The notes under the pieces: generated by a model
Told to the model about the DNA's origin: nothing
Database searches by the model: none
Seen by the model: only the letters and a program-made list of their open reading frames with translations
Shown: one piece after another, positions 35,711-48,139 of the stretch
Layout of the letters: every line of letters starts with the position of its first letter
How positions within the stretch are numbered: the stretch's first letter is position 1
Position numbers and translations under genes: made by a program
Assembly: GCA_963575645.1 (NCBI GenBank)
Contig: OY754464.1
Location: forward strand, 30,271,501 to 30,335,500
From: Xanthostigma xanthostigma
Taxonomy: Eukaryota; Arthropoda; Insecta; Raphidioptera; Raphidiidae
Direction: 5' to 3'
DNA: 64,000 bases

Positions 35711-36178
35711 TAAAATATTATCTCGATTGAACGAGCAAAGTGAGTAAGAGAATTTTGAGATTACAAAATTATACTCGGGTGAACCCGTACTGAGTAGCTA
35801 GTATTTTTTTTATAATTTATAATTATATATTGTAGTGACTTTGTGTCAAAATGTCAACAACTATCATTGAAAACGTTAATAAGGAAGTCCACTTAACAAA
35901 CTATGTAATCATAATCAATAGTTTGTGTCATTCGTTTCAGTCACGACAGATTTTCAATATTTTATAATAAAGAACACTGAAATAATCTCGAACGAACTAT
36001 AGCCAGCGGCAACGTTTATATGTTTTTCTGAAGGGACTGTAAGTATATCAAAAACTTGTTGATATACAGAGAGAAATTGGTAAATAACTGTAATTTTCTG
36101 AAGAAACAAACTATTAGGCACTTATTATACATATAATAATTTTACATTTTGTGTACGTAAATTACTAGTAAATATTAT
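35711..36178. other. No recognised feature
   Basis: AT-rich; nothing is supported. Confidence 0.5.
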
Positions 36179-36486
36179 ATAGCGGTCCCGCCCGGTTTCA
36201 CTCGGGTGCAAAAGAACGAATGGGGGGGAGGGACATGAGTACGCACGTTCATCTTCGTTTACCGAGATGAATGTTGTCATGATGATCGGAGTTACCGTTC
36301 AAAAGTTTTTGTCGGACGGACAAATTTTGAGTTATATTTTGCAACATTTTTTAATGATATTATATAGCCTATATCCTTCCTCGATACATGAACTATCCAA
36401 CGAAAAAAAATTCGAACCAGTAGTTCCTGAGATTAGCGCGTTCAATCAAACAAACAAACTCGACAGCTTTATATATTAGTATAGAT
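36179..36486 (+). repeat. RTE/SINE-like repeat, fuller copy
   Basis: Head TAGCGGTCCCGCCCGGTTTC, body TTACCGAGATGAATG and GATCGGAGTTACCGTTC, tail CAGTAGTTCCTGAGATTAGC and CTTTATATATTAGTATAGAT. It starts and ends as a 308-bp unit, the most complete of this family in the window. The plus-strand frame at 36267-36479 is incidental. Confidence 0.6.
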
Positions 36487-37338
36487 TAACATATTACACA
36501 GGCTGTTTCAGAAGGAACATGTAAATACATTGGTGTGTAGGTGTACCTATCCATATTTCATAAGAAAAGTTCAAATAAACACGTGTTCAGTAATTATCAA
36601 TTGGTTGTCTAGATACAGCGATTTGAATCTGGTGTAAACTGGGGTAAATTGATAAATTAATAGTTTTGTAAGTTACTAAATAAACCCATAGATCTCTGAA
36701 TAAACCATTATTTTTATTCCAATGCGAATTTTTTTTTTATCGAAAATTGATCGAATCTATAATATATAAATATGGGAAGGAAAAAAAGAATGTGGTAGAG
36801 TTTTGAGTGTGTTATCCACACACATGTTCTCTTTGTTTTAATGAGGGGACTTCGGGAGAAATCTATATATTAATACGTGAAGAAAAACGGTACACCCCTT
36901 TTTAAGCACATTGCGCGCACGGAGGAGTGTGAGATTTCGCATAGTTAAAGATGGAAAAGAAGAGCAGGAAGATAAAATTTATGTATAATACGTGTTACAA
37001 ATACAGTAAATTAAATAAATAAAACATTCATTGCTTACGTTCATAGACTGTAATGAATTACGGTCTAATTTCGACCACAGGGCGGCCACTAGTATAAATA
37101 AATAGCAAATTATTTAAATCTTAAACAACTATTCCCTGTTACGAAATCAGCTTGCTTGCTTATGGGCGTCAAGGCGCCAGTCGCTAGGCCAAAAAAAAAG
37201 ATAATTAAACTATTTATTAAAAATATTTTGTTTACATTAATTTTATTAATTTTTTTATTTAAGCTGTAATTATTAACAAAAATCGAGGAAAATTGCATGT
37301 AAATAGATTTGCATTAAAGTCGAGGCACTGGCATTTTA
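36487..37338. other. No recognised feature
   Basis: AT-rich; the minus-strand frame at 37110-37298 has no domain. Confidence 0.5.
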
Positions 37339-39249
37339 GCCCAGGGTATTTAATTTAAAATTTAAAATAAATCAACCGTCGATTTTCTCAACGTGATAAA
37401 TAGCAGAAAAATAGTAGTAATCGAAGAAAAATATTGTAGAAAAAATCTGGCTTGGGCAAGGTAGGTAAAAAAATTCATTAAGTGGCCTAAAAGTGATATT
37501 TCAAGATTTAAGCAGTTAAAAAAAAATTTTCCGAGAACATAAAAAATATCACGTTGTAGTGTTTAAAAAGACAAAAAAATGAGCTTTGTAGACTTTAAAT
37601 CGGCTGAAAATTGTTGGCAGAAAAAATTAAAAACGACGAAAAAGTGCCATTTTTCACCATTTAATTGCCAGGGCCCATTCCATCGCAGAGACTTCGTTCA
37701 AGGCTTAAATTCAGGCGCGGTCCGAAGGGGGGGGTCACAGGGGACATGACCCCCCACCCCCAAAATCTATGTCAAATTGAAAAATCTCCAAAATTTGCCA
37801 AATGATGTATAAAATAAAACTGTGTCTTGTGCAATAATGTTTATTTTATTCCAGATACCTATTTTTTATTAGTGTAGTGAGTGACCCCCTCCAAAATTTC
37901 AGGCTGCGACCGCGCCTGCTTAAATTGTAGCATTTGGTGGCTACTATATTAGGACAAAATTTCGTTAAAATCCATACGCAAGTTTTTGCGTTATTCCCGT
38001 TTAAGTGAAAACAGGTGCTTCTGTAAATCTTCTGCCATATGGCCCATAATGGTCCTAGGGTAAATATTCGAACGGTTTTCTGTTGGGGAAGAGTTACTCT
38101 ACAGCCCCTATATATGAAAATGGTGTAATTAGTACGAAAGTACGTTAAAAACGCCTTCGAAAATCGGCTTTTCCGAGCTCCGAGCGCTCCCGCTGGAAAG
38201 TGAAGGGGAAACGGCGGCAGAGTGGGGGAAGCCTCTCACAGCAGTGTCAGCAGTAAGCGCGGAAACGTGAGCTCGCGCGTTCAAATTCCAGGTACCGGTA
38301 AAAACACTGATAACTCGGCAACCACTGTATGAAAATGCTCCTTTTTTTTAAAGTGATAGTTTTTGAAAATATGAATAATCAGCGTATTTCCGAGTCCATG
38401 CAAGTGTCACTTCCATACCTTTTTTTAATGTTATCCAATTGCATGTTGGTAATTGTTACATAGGATATGTTGATAAAAAAATAATTTATGTATTAATAAT
38501 TTGCGATAACTCAAATTTATTTGTAAAAAAATTAAATAATGGTTACATTAATTATTAGCTTCCCCCACTCTGCCGCCGTTTCCCCTTCACTTTCCAGCGG
38601 GAGCGCTCGGAGCTCGGAAAAGCCGATTTTCGAAGGCGTTTTTAACGTATTTGCGTACTAATTACACCATTTTCATATATAGGGGCTGTAGAGTAACTCT
38701 TCCCCAACAGAAAACCGTTCGAATATTTACCCTAGCACCATTATGGGCCATATGGCAGAAGATTTACAGAAGCACCTGTTTTCACTTAAACGGGAATAAC
38801 GCAAAAACTTGCGTATGGATTTTAACGAAATTTTGTCCTAATATAGTAGCCACCAAATGCTACAATTTAAGCCTTGAACGAAGTCTCTGCGATGGAATGG
38901 GCCCTGGCAATTAAATGGTGAAAAATGGCAATTTTTCGTCGTTTTTAATTTTTTCTGCCAACAATTTTCAGCCGATTTAAAGTCTACAAAGCTCATTTTT
39001 TTTGTCTTTTTAAACATTAGAACGTGATATTTTTTATGTTCTCATAAAAAAATTTTTTAACTGCTTAAATCTTAAAATCCACTTTTAGGCCACTTAATGA
39101 ATTTTTTTACCAACCTTGCCCAAGCCAGATTTTTTCTACTATATTTTTCCTCGATTAGTACTATTTTTCTGCTATTTATCACGTTGAGAAAATCGACGGT
39201 TGATCTATTTGAAAAAACAGCTATGTTTTCTGTAAATACCCTGGGCTAT
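37339..39249. mobile_element. Long-TIR palindrome with about 680-bp arms
   Basis: Left arm 37339-38232 and right arm 38561-39249 are inverted copies. Outer ends are AGCCCAGGGTATTTA and TAAATACCCTGGGCT; inner ends are GAGTGGGGGAAGC and GCTTCCCCCACTC. The left arm is longer by a 207-bp hAT MITE plus its 8-bp duplication. A GC-rich block (GAGCTCCGAGCGCTCCCGCT) is present in both arms. The 328-bp spacer is unique. No transposase; frames at 38651-38914 and 39097-39336 lie in the arm and are not genes. Confidence 0.85.
37712..37918. mobile_element. hAT-type MITE inserted in one palindrome arm, 207 bp
   Basis: Ends are CAGGCGCGGTC and GACCGCGCCTG. Perfect 8-bp duplications CTTAAATT lie at 37704-37711 and 37919-37926. 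The right arm (about 38868-38876, reverse complement) shows the uninterrupted site with one CTTAAATT, so the pre-insertion state is directly visible. Confidence 0.95.
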
Positions 39250-40114
39250 TTGAACACTTCCGATATCGCCGCCTATGATACGATGACTAATACATTTATT
39301 TCAATCACATTTTCGCTCAAAATATCAAGTGTCTAATACAACATGTGCATAACTCATCATCATAATAAGTATAATCTTTAATAACAGTAGGATAGCTTCA
39401 GTTCGCTGCAATTGTTAAGAAGAACCCATTGATACAATGCAATATAAGAAAAAAATATTTTCAAATTTAGTCTTTCGAACTATAACAGTTACAGTGAACA
39501 CTTTACTTATATCTTTAATATTTTTGACAGCTAAGTATATGCACGGCCATCTTTAATCTATTGGGATTGTTTTTCGAAAACTACACCTGCTCTGTTATCT
39601 CTGTTTTAAATGGTAATTGCATATTATGTTTATAAATGTTAAACCTGTCATTTTACTACAGCTATATAGGCCTGAAAAGCGTTTAATTTATAAAAAAACA
39701 GTTGTGTGGTTTTAAGAAACTACGACGCAAGTGAAACTTTTATTGGATTGTAGGCGTTGGATTGTAGACACTAATTATCCATCACGATTAATTATAAACA
39801 ACAATATTCACATGAATACACGAATAAAAACATGTAAACACTGTACAGCACTTGCCCGCATGACAGACTGACTATGTGTTATACATACTACACGGTCAGC
39901 TGATACTAACCATGGGCGCCGCCATATTGCTCTACCGAGCGCCTTTCACTTTACCCCTACTCCGCGGCCGCCTGTAATGCGACATGCAACAGACGGCCAG
40001 AAAAATTCGGGGCGATAGAATGAAAGTTTCACTTTAAAAAAATATTTTAGCACAAATTTTGTTGAAAAACTTTTCTCAAAAGTTTGCATATTTTAGAAAA
40101 AAAATATTAAAAAA
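39250..40114. other. No recognised gene
   Basis: 39905-40000 is a short GC-richer patch (CATGGGCGCCGCCATATTGC) that could be a repeat end, but no partner was found. Confidence 0.4.
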
Positions 40115-40990
40115 AAAATTGAAAAGAAGTTTGACACTTCAGGCCATCCGTGAAACTTCCCACTATTTTCAAGTTCAAAACGCTCAGAAATAAATAAAAT
40201 ATACTATGTATACCTATAGCAAGCTCAAAAAAAAAACACTGTTACGAATTTTTCGTTCACGATATCTCGTGAACAAATGAAGCGATTTTGATGCAGTTTT
40301 CAAAAATCTACGCAGTTTTTTAACCTTAGAAAGGAATTTATTACAGAAAAATCGATCTGAAAAGAATTTTACGAATAATGTTAAAAAAACACTTTTTTAC
40401 CAATTTCTCGTTCACGATATCTCTTGAAGAAATGAACAAATATTGATGCGGTTTGCGGCAATCGAGGCAATTTTTTGAGGAGAAGAACTGATTAGATTTT
40501 GGAATTAATCGGTTTAGTAGTTTAGAAAATATTTCAAAAAAAAAATAAATTTGAAAAAAAAAATGAAACTTGTATTTTTGAGATTTTTTTAAAATTTATT
40601 GGGCTGAATCATTCCAAACTTTCAGCAAATCTAAGTTAAGTAAAATCACGTCAGATGCCAAAAACCGCGTTTCAATTGGACACTCCGTTCAAAAGTAATA
40701 AGAGGTGTACATACATTTATACACACACACGCATACATACATACATACATGCATACATACATACATACATACATACATACATACATACATACATACATAC
40801 ATACATACATACATACATACATACATACATACATACATACATACGACACACACAGCCCTACAGACATCATCGCCATAGTCAGAACAGCTTCCTAAGGACT
40901 CAAAACGTCGAGATCTGACGAAAACTCTATTTTAGAAAATCGGGGTGAAAACAATAAATCATTGATTTTTTTATAGCGGGAAGTAAAAAA
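40115..40990. mobile_element. Microsatellite-bearing element, copy 2 (CATA repeat)
   Basis: Homologous to 28590-29403 along its length (CAGGCCATCC, AACTTCCCACTATTTTC, CGTTTCAATTGGACACTCCG, CTCAAAACGTCGAGATCTGA, end GCGGGAAGT). At the position where copy 1 has (CA)n, this copy has (CATA)n. Confidence 0.7.
40722..40846. repeat. (CATA)n microsatellite
   Basis: About 110 bp of CATA repeats preceded by a few CA units. The overlapping frames on both strands (40646-40918; YVCM or THTY repeats) are artefacts. Confidence 0.97.
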
Positions 40991-42542
40991 AGTTGATAAC
41001 AAATCTCTTTTTCTATAACGTTTAGACGCGTGGGGCACTCGATGAATTAAATAAAATATAGGTAAAGTGAGTGCTCCACGCTTCTGAACGGTATAGAAGA
41101 GAAGATATGTATATCCTTCTTTTGAGAGCGTTGTTAAAAGCTTTTTTTTAAGCTTTTTTTGAAATTATTTTTAACAAATAAATCTGATCTTTTTACTTGA
41201 ACGAAGTTGTGACTATCATGAAAATGGGTGACTGATCTTATTCGTATAAACATCAAAATTTCGTTTACTTACAATAATTAATATTGCAGACAACATTACG
41301 ATTCTATTTGCTTGTATTAACTAATGATTATTTTCATAGTTATGTTCTTGATACATAAGACTATCGATATTATTTCAACGGTCACTCATTGACCAGTATA
41401 GTTATAAAATATATACCACATATATAGATATTAATAAATTATAATTACCTACGTACAATTGGTTTGATTAGATTGAACTAAACGCCTTGAGTACAATTTT
41501 ACAGATGTTCTATAAAAATATCGATGCTTACAACTCATTCATTGAAGACGTCGAAACGCAATTTTTCAGTTTTAACTTTTAACCGACTTAGAAAAATGAG
41601 GTTGTCAATTCGTAATGTATATTTATTTTGGTTTTGTTTTTTTTTTTTTCAATGTTTGTTCCTCCTGCCTCCACAACTTTTCGAGGTATTAAACGATTTG
41701 AAAAATGTCATTTACGGTGGAGTCAAAAGCTCCACTACTGTTGGCGGTTGTTGCCGCCGTGCGGGGCAAATTTTATTTTATTTTACCTATATCATTGATA
41801 ATATCAAATTACAACTGGCTTGAATGTGTAATTTCTATTAATCTATTCTTTATCAATTCAGTACATCATTCAATGCTCGTTTGCAGTTTGGCAGCATTGA
41901 TATAGATTTGTTTTCACCGGTGTGGTTTAGATGTGATTAGTTGCGGGCAGCAAAAAATGTGCCCAAAAGTATATCCCTTTCTATTATTTATCTGAGTATT
42001 ATGCCACTCTTCATTCGACCTGTTGATGCATTCGGGTCGATGCTATCACCTGAATGAAGATTATCTATCAATGAATGCCCATAATCGTAATTTTTAATCA
42101 CTCGTATTTTGGAAACTATTCCAGCTAAGTGATTAAAATTTGAAATACGACTTCTTGACGGCAATCTTAATTCAGTTCTGTAACATAATTACTAATTAGC
42201 CTTGGTGATAGAGGAGGATCGAACTGACATGAATTTGCTCGTGTCAGTACTTTACGAGAATTTGGCCGGCGTACTCTGTGCGCTATGATTCTATAGTAGC
42301 ATGTAGATTTGGGTAGTTCCGGCTAAATTTCGGATTGAACATGGAACGATTCCGGAGCTCAAAAGAACTAGTCCCCGGAAACGTATCCGCGGAGCTATTT
42401 AGTTTTACCAACTTTAACACACTTTAATTCACAATTAAGTAATAAAACCTGAATTTCTTTCAATACAAACTTGATTATGATTTTCATTACATTGCAACAT
42501 TTCCTTAAACGTATCTTTCAACCAAACATAGGTTGATCTTTT
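40991..42542. other. No recognised gene
   Basis: A rough inverted pair at 41024-41095 (GTGGGGCACTC / GAGTGCTCCAC) is seen. Overlapping frames at 41524-41905 have no domain. Confidence 0.4.
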
Positions 42543-42688
42543 TTGACGTGATAACGTCTTATAAATTGATGAAACACCGGCTGCATGCACGAAAAAGTGT
42601 AACGTTCCGAAACGTGTAACGTTCCGAAAAGTGTAACTCATAAAAGTATGCAATTTTTCATCAATGATTCTTTATGACGTTATCACGT
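42543..42688. repeat. Inverted repeat enclosing a short tandem
   Basis: TTGACGTGATAACGTC (42543) is mirrored by GACGTTATCACGTAA (ending near 42690). Between them a roughly 17-bp unit (GTGTAACGTTCCGAAA) repeats about three times at 42595-42640. The minus-strand frames at 42435-42653 and 42661-42861 overlap this structure; no family is recognised. Confidence 0.5.
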
Positions 42689-42959
42689 AACACTATCGTC
42701 CGTAAGCCGACTTTACAGACAACCAATTTTTTTTTTAACAAACTAGCGCGAAAACGAATGACTTTCTTGTGAAAATGAATGTTTTTTTTTACCAAACTTA
42801 ACAAAGCTAAGCCTGCGCGACGGCGAATGACTTTTTTTGTACGGGTCATTTTCGAGGACACATATTAACGCAGAACTGTCTTGAAAAATTGAACCTAACC
42901 AAACATTCTAGTAGCGTATTCACATGCTTTATTGGGTAAAAAGTAAAGTTGATTTTTTT

Positions 42960-43447
42960 TAATACGGGGTATTGATTTGGGGCGCAGCACCGGCTGCCAA
43001 AAGAATTTTACTCTTACAAAAAGCAACCTTGCGTATACTGGAAGGAGCGTCTAAACGTGAACTCTGCAGACCAATCTTTCTCAAACATAAGATAATGACT
43101 GTCACAGCTCTGTACATTTACCATTGTCTAATATATGTTAAAAAAACAATAATGCCTTAACCATTAATTCTGACTTTCTACCCCTATGCCGTCTAACTGC
43201 CACACAAAAAAATTTTACCTACATATCATTGAAACTTTATAACAAGATCCCAAATTATATCAAAAACTTGCCATTTAAAAAATTTAACAATTTTATCAGA
43301 AAACTTTTAACTGAAAATTGTATATATTTTATTGATGAATATTTTAACTGTAAATTTGAAATGTAAATATTTTCTTGTATGACGTCACTTCGCAAATTGT
43401 TTGTCACAGTGTAAAATAAATATCTATCTATTTATCTATCTATATAT
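42960..43447 (+). pseudogene. LINE 3' fragment: RT C-terminal region with TATC tail
   Basis: The translated plus strand shows IWGAAPAAKRILLLQKATLR, LRILEGASKRELCRPIFLKH and ALYIYHCLIYVKK. After a frameshift it shows KLYNKIPNYIKNLPFKKF. This is the conserved C-terminal part downstream of the reverse transcriptase in CR1/Jockey-type LINEs. The sequence then reaches AATAAATATCTATCTATTTA and a TATC microsatellite tail. It is 5'-truncated, as usual for dead LINE copies. The copy at 48140-49050 (minus) belongs to the same or a closely related family and has the same tail. Confidence 0.75.
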
Positions 43448-43504
43448 AGATATACGTTTGTTGGTAATGGAGGTGGTGACAGGTCGAAAAAGAAACGATG
43501 CAGT

Positions 43505-44051
43505 CAGCGTTGCCAGACGTCCCGATTTTGGCGGGACGTCCCGATTTTTATATCAAAATTAAATGTCCCGCGCGGGACAGGCTCAGTCCCGCTTTTCGGG
43601 GATAACTTTAAAAGAAGTTAAATCTTCACAGAAATATCATGAATAAGTAATTCTTATAAAATAATTATTCTCTTATTGTAACACTCTCTCCAAAGACTAT
43701 TGTTTGAAACGCCATATTTTTCTAATGAATAAAACTTTTTTGATTTTGATTTCTGTTTTTTTTTTTTTTTTATTATTCTGAAGACGAATAAGACTCAACT
43801 ATTTAACGATAGGGTAAATCTGATTTAAAATATTATATTTCTATTAAAATACATTTTTTATGGCTATTTTTGCTATCTATTGTCACGTAAACGTAATTTT
43901 AATTCAAATAATAAAAAGATAAACAGGTATTTGAAAACTTCTGATTATATATACGTTTTTTTACTATGTCCCGCTTTCGACGAAAGAATCCCGCTGTTTT
44001 CACTCAAAGAGTTCCAAAATCCCGACTTGGCAAAAAAAACTGGCAACGCTG
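43505..44051. mobile_element. hAT-type MITE (CAGCGTTGCCAG family), copy 1
   Basis: Ends are CAGCGTTGCCAG and CTGGCAACGCTG. Flanks GATGCAGT (43497-43504) and GATGGAGT (44052-44059) form an 8-bp duplication with one mismatch. It is very similar throughout to copy 2 at 60708-61254, including the GTCCCGCGCGGGACAGGCTC block. The open frames at 43880-44190 are incidental. Confidence 0.9.
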
Positions 44052-44059
44052 GATGGAGT

Positions 44060-45109
44060 ATACTAAAATGAATTTCGCGGAACGATCGGATACGTATCCG
44101 ACAAAAGATATAGTTCACGGAACTATAATACAGGTCCGAAACTACCCAACTCTACACCTAGTATTGTTGTGTAGATTTTCCTTCATATAATTAAAGAAAA
44201 TGTGCTACTTGGGAGGTATAGATAACTTATCAGTAAATAATTAATATTTATTGTTGGATGATTGAAACACTGATCTCTTCTTGTAGTTATTATAAACACA
44301 AATGGTCAACATTTCACAAACGGGTACAGTTTACTACGCTGTCGATACTATTTTTAGAAATGGTATAAATTCCACAAGTGGCCTTTATGCACATATTTTA
44401 TGTAATGTAAGTACTTTAGTTATATAGAACATTATTATTTACATGGTGTATTATGTACCTTAAGTTTTACAGGAATTTCCCGATTACGAATAAACGCATA
44501 ATGAAAATAATTCAACACAGAATTCGATCTATTTTTATTTTTTTTCCTGAAAATTGAAGCAGAAACTGCAATGACGCATTAATCTAATTCAATTTTTTTA
44601 ATGAAAAAATATTCCATTTCAGACTGATTTTTTGCATAGAAAAAAAAATTAATATCTTCCGCGATCTTATTTTTCACCCGTTCCATCGTATAAACATTAA
44701 AGAAACGGTGTCTATATCTTTTTGAAATCACTGCAACTATAAAGAAGTTTTACTTCAAAAACGATTTACTTCTAAATTATTGAACTATACCTATAGTAGG
44801 TACACTTCTAAAAAAAATTTGGCAGGGGTGTTATACTTATAATTCATTATATAATTTACATTCCTTTGCGTACGTGAGTAAATGAATGTAGAAAGATCAA
44901 TCTTCTATATTTCTCATTATTCGAATATGTAGGTAATCTCTTTTTTTGCGTTTTAAATTATACACACTGTATGTAATAATAATTATAAGACTCAAAAATT
45001 GCGAAACTTCTATACAATTAAAATTAATAGTGTTAATCAGAATTTTATGGTATTCTAATATAGTCCAGTGAATAAAGAAGTTGTAGGGTGCGTGAGCAGA
45101 CCCCTAAGC
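44060..45109. other. No recognised feature
   Basis: AT-rich; nothing is supported. Confidence 0.5.
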
Positions 45110-45480
45110 GATTTCTTCAGAAACTTGTTCAGGGTCCTTAGGAAGTAAACATACCAAAAGTCCTGACGTTTAGGAGGTGAACCGGAGGAAGGGGAGCACC
45201 AAGAAGGTACCACTTTTGGGGATTCATCTTAGGACTCAAAAACGGTACGTCGCACGGGAAAAAATTCTTATGTCAAATTAAAGCTCATAAAATTTTATAC
45301 AGCTGCTGTTCTATACACTTTTTTTCAAATACTCAACCGTTCTTGAGCTACACGCCCCAGAAAAGTGAAAGTTTTCGAAAAAAAACTTTTACCGCATATT
45401 TTTCATCAAACATTCCTTCATTTCGTCTAAACTATTCATCTGAAAAAGAAATTTATTAAGATGGAGTTGTAGAGAATTAC
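45110..45480. repeat. Divergent copy of a long-TIR repeat arm
   Basis: The order of modules (AAGTAAACATACCAAAAGTC, GGGGAGCACCAAGAAGGTAC, AACGGTACGTCGCACG, then GAGCTACACGCC) parallels the arms at 8418-8914 (AACATACTTAAAGTCC, GGGGAGCACAAAGAAGGTCC, AACGGTACGTCGTACG, then GAGCTCCG). Only one arm is seen here. Confidence 0.6.
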
Positions 45481-45734
45481 CTTTAAAAATATATATACTT
45501 TAATATATTCAATGGGTTGCGTCGTAGCTGGGACCTACTTATTCCAAAACCTACATTTGGGAAGAAAGCCAAACAAACAAATATCAAAATTGACAGAGCT
45601 TAATGGGTGAACATTTATTGTTAATTGATGGGCCTATTTATTCTAATAGCCCCAAAGCTAGAATTTTAAAACAAAGCTAATATACAATATACATTAGTAT
45701 TAGCCCTTCTTGTTGTAATTTTATCTTTAAATAA

Positions 45735-45925
45735 ATAGTAGCCCGGTTCGGCTTCGCCCGAATTTGTAAATTGTCACTGTTTTTTCGTCGACCTACGTTG
45801 CAAAATTGGTTTCCAGTTTCCACAAAAAGCGCTTTTATTTTAACGGTAGGAATTAAATAAAATGAAATGTTTTTAATCGGTTCAGCCGTCCGATTATACA
45901 GATGATACAAAAAAGTGTGACGTTG
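45735..45925. repeat. RTE/SINE-like fragment
   Basis: Contains TAGCCCGGTTCGGCTTCGCC and AGCGCTTTTATTTTAACGG, and ends in TCGGTTCAGCCGTCCG, modules shared with 25765-25830 and the 22.7-kb cluster. Confidence 0.5.
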
Positions 45926-46335
45926 CACCTCAAAACTGGTTTAACACATAATGAGTTAGTTAATGAATTTGTGACATTTTTTATTTACTTAATGAACAAA
46001 GATCGTGTGAATATGTAACATGTTGACCATGTGATAAAAAACAACGTTAATAATATCGTTGATTTACGAAACAAAACGTAAATTTATAAACGAGGACGTG
46101 AGTGCCTTTACATAATAGGTATTATGAAATTAAGTTTTTAACAAAAAATCTTTGTTCAAAGAATGTTAGCAGAAAATTATAAAATCTGTTGAAATCTATA
46201 TAAATAGTAGGGACTTATTATATTACCAAAATGTTGTTATTTTTAAAGACTACATTGTATTTTTCATATGCAAATATAAATAATTTTGTATTATAGGTAC
46301 CTATTTATTATAAGAAAAAAAAAAACAAAAAGTAA

Positions 46336-46407
46336 TTCCGGTACCGGGAATCGAACCCGAGCCTCCTGGGTGAAAGCCAGGTATCCTAGCCACTAGACCA
46401 TACCGGA
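46336..46407 (-). tRNA. tRNA-Glu (anticodon TTC)
   Basis: Read on the minus strand, 72 nt fold into a complete cloverleaf. The acceptor stem is TCCGGTA/TACCGGA. The A box is TGGTCTAGTGGCTAGGATA. The anticodon stem-loop is CCTGGCTTTCACCCAGG, with TTC in the anticodon position. The B box is GGTTCGATTCC. All stems pair and the length is normal for eukaryotic tRNA-Glu. A T-rich pol III terminator follows downstream (GTTTTTTTTTTT read on the minus strand near 46316-46328). It is the only convincing host gene in the window. Highly repeated tRNA-like SINEs are excluded by the intact acceptor stem. Confidence 0.95.
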
Positions 46408-46748
46408 GATACTATAAACGTTCGAATACACGAAAGACAATCTGAAGGTCGAATTGTTCAACAACAACAACAATCAGAGAAAAAGATAGTGTGTCAACAC
46501 TCAACACATAATAATTAATTAATAATAACATACACGTTACTTTATCTGTGGATGTAAGTTTTATATAATAGTGTTTATTAAATTATTATAAACCGGGAGA
46601 TAGTCTAGGGTTAGAGGTACTAGAGCCTAGTTTTGGAAATAATCAAATGATTTTAATAATCGAAAGGTTGCAATTTGATTGATTTTTATAATCGATGATT
46701 CATTCGAAATGATTCCTTCGTATGATGTTTACGTGTATTGGCCCTATG

Positions 46749-46937
46749 CAGTGGCGGATCCAGGATTACGGCAAGGGGGGGGTCTTGAAAATTTTTTACT
46801 CCTTTTGAGGAGAATTCATGAAAAACATATAAAGCTTTTTTTTAATTTCGCAGTAAGATTTTAATTTTGTGATTTTTGATTCTCTGGAAGGGGGGGGGGT
46901 TTGAACCCGAAACCCCCCCCCCGTGGATCCGCCACTG
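46749..46937. mobile_element. hAT-type MITE, 189 bp
   Basis: Ends are CAGTGGCGGATCCAGG and GTGGATCCGCCACTG. Perfect 8-bp duplications GCCCTATG lie at 46741-46748 and 46938-46945. G/C homopolymer tracts sit at the subterminal positions. The frame at 46679-46864 is incidental. Confidence 0.95.
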
Positions 46938-46984
46938 GCCCTATGCTTGAATGATTATTTCAACTTTCTGATGAATTTTATTCT

Positions 46985-47290
46985 CGGTTTCGATTGTCAG
47001 TCTTGAGAGAGTCACCTGCATACAGTACTTCATAGAACAGACGCAGATAAAAGACGATAGTAATGATATTCAATACTGTGCAATGCAATCTGAGAGAGAC
47101 AATAACATTCGATCTGTCTGTGTGCATTTGATATAATTATTATAACGAATAAATTTAGCTCTAGTTTTCGATTATAAGACTTGAGAGAGTCACCTGCATC
47201 ATAGAATAATAATAGATAAAAAACTAAGTAATCGTATTCAATACTGTGAACTGCAATATGAGAGAGACAATTACATACACTATTTCAAAG
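46985..47290. repeat. Diverged tandem duplication, 178-bp period
   Basis: GAGAGAGTCACCTGCAT occurs at 47005 and 47183, followed in both by ATTCAATACTGTG and TGAGAGAGACAAT. The two units have diverged and carry indels. Confidence 0.75.
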
Positions 47291-48139
47291 AAAAAAAGCG
47301 TAGGTAATATAATAATTTATTACTGGAGATTGTATTATAAGTCGTAATTATCGTTGGTATAAAAATAATAACCCCTGGAGACATCTCTACATAATATTTT
47401 AATAATCGAATAATTCGACAACTTTCACTCGAAATATTTCATCTCTAACCTAAGCCATTTTTCATTTCTACTAAAAGAGGTTGAGTAGTAGCAAAAAAGG
47501 CTAGTTTTACTACAAATTAACGAATTCTTATATTGGAAATGAATTATTTTGCAGTTGTTCTATCATAATTTTTAAGCATGGGACGGGTACGCTTTACATT
47601 TATAATAATAAGAAAAAGAAAAAATGTATTTCCACAATTTTTTTACAAATATACATTTTCTATCTTGCATTACGGAATATTCCTACCCCCAGGTATTTAC
47701 GTAAGTAGTTGTTCAAAATACAAATTTTAAAAACGATTCAAGTAAATTATGAGATTGAGTAGCAAGATTTTATTACTTTGAGTCAAAACATATGATTAGT
47801 ACACATCCTAATGCAATAGGATTCAAAGTTCAAACTAAAGTAATAATTACGATTTTGTTTTTAAACGGTTTTATTTAACTTTCTATTTCTTTTTTTCAAA
47901 TCTTGCGACCAATTTTTCACCCACTTCCCGTTATTCGATTGAGTTGAAATTTTGAAAACGTGGGCAGTTCTGATGACAACGCAATATTATGGCGACTAAG
48001 TTGACAGACATCCCGTCAATCGATCGAATTTAAATTTTGCACACGTATGCACTATTATGGTTAATAGCTGACAGGCCGGGCCTGCAAATCTCACTTTTAT
48101 TAAAGCAGACTAAAAACAAAAAAAACCTTTTATTATGAT
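47291..48139. other. No recognised feature
   Basis: AT-rich; nothing is supported. Confidence 0.5.

Noticed and set aside
40646-40918. Repeat-rich ORFs on both strands
   Set aside because: They are translations of a (CATA)n microsatellite.
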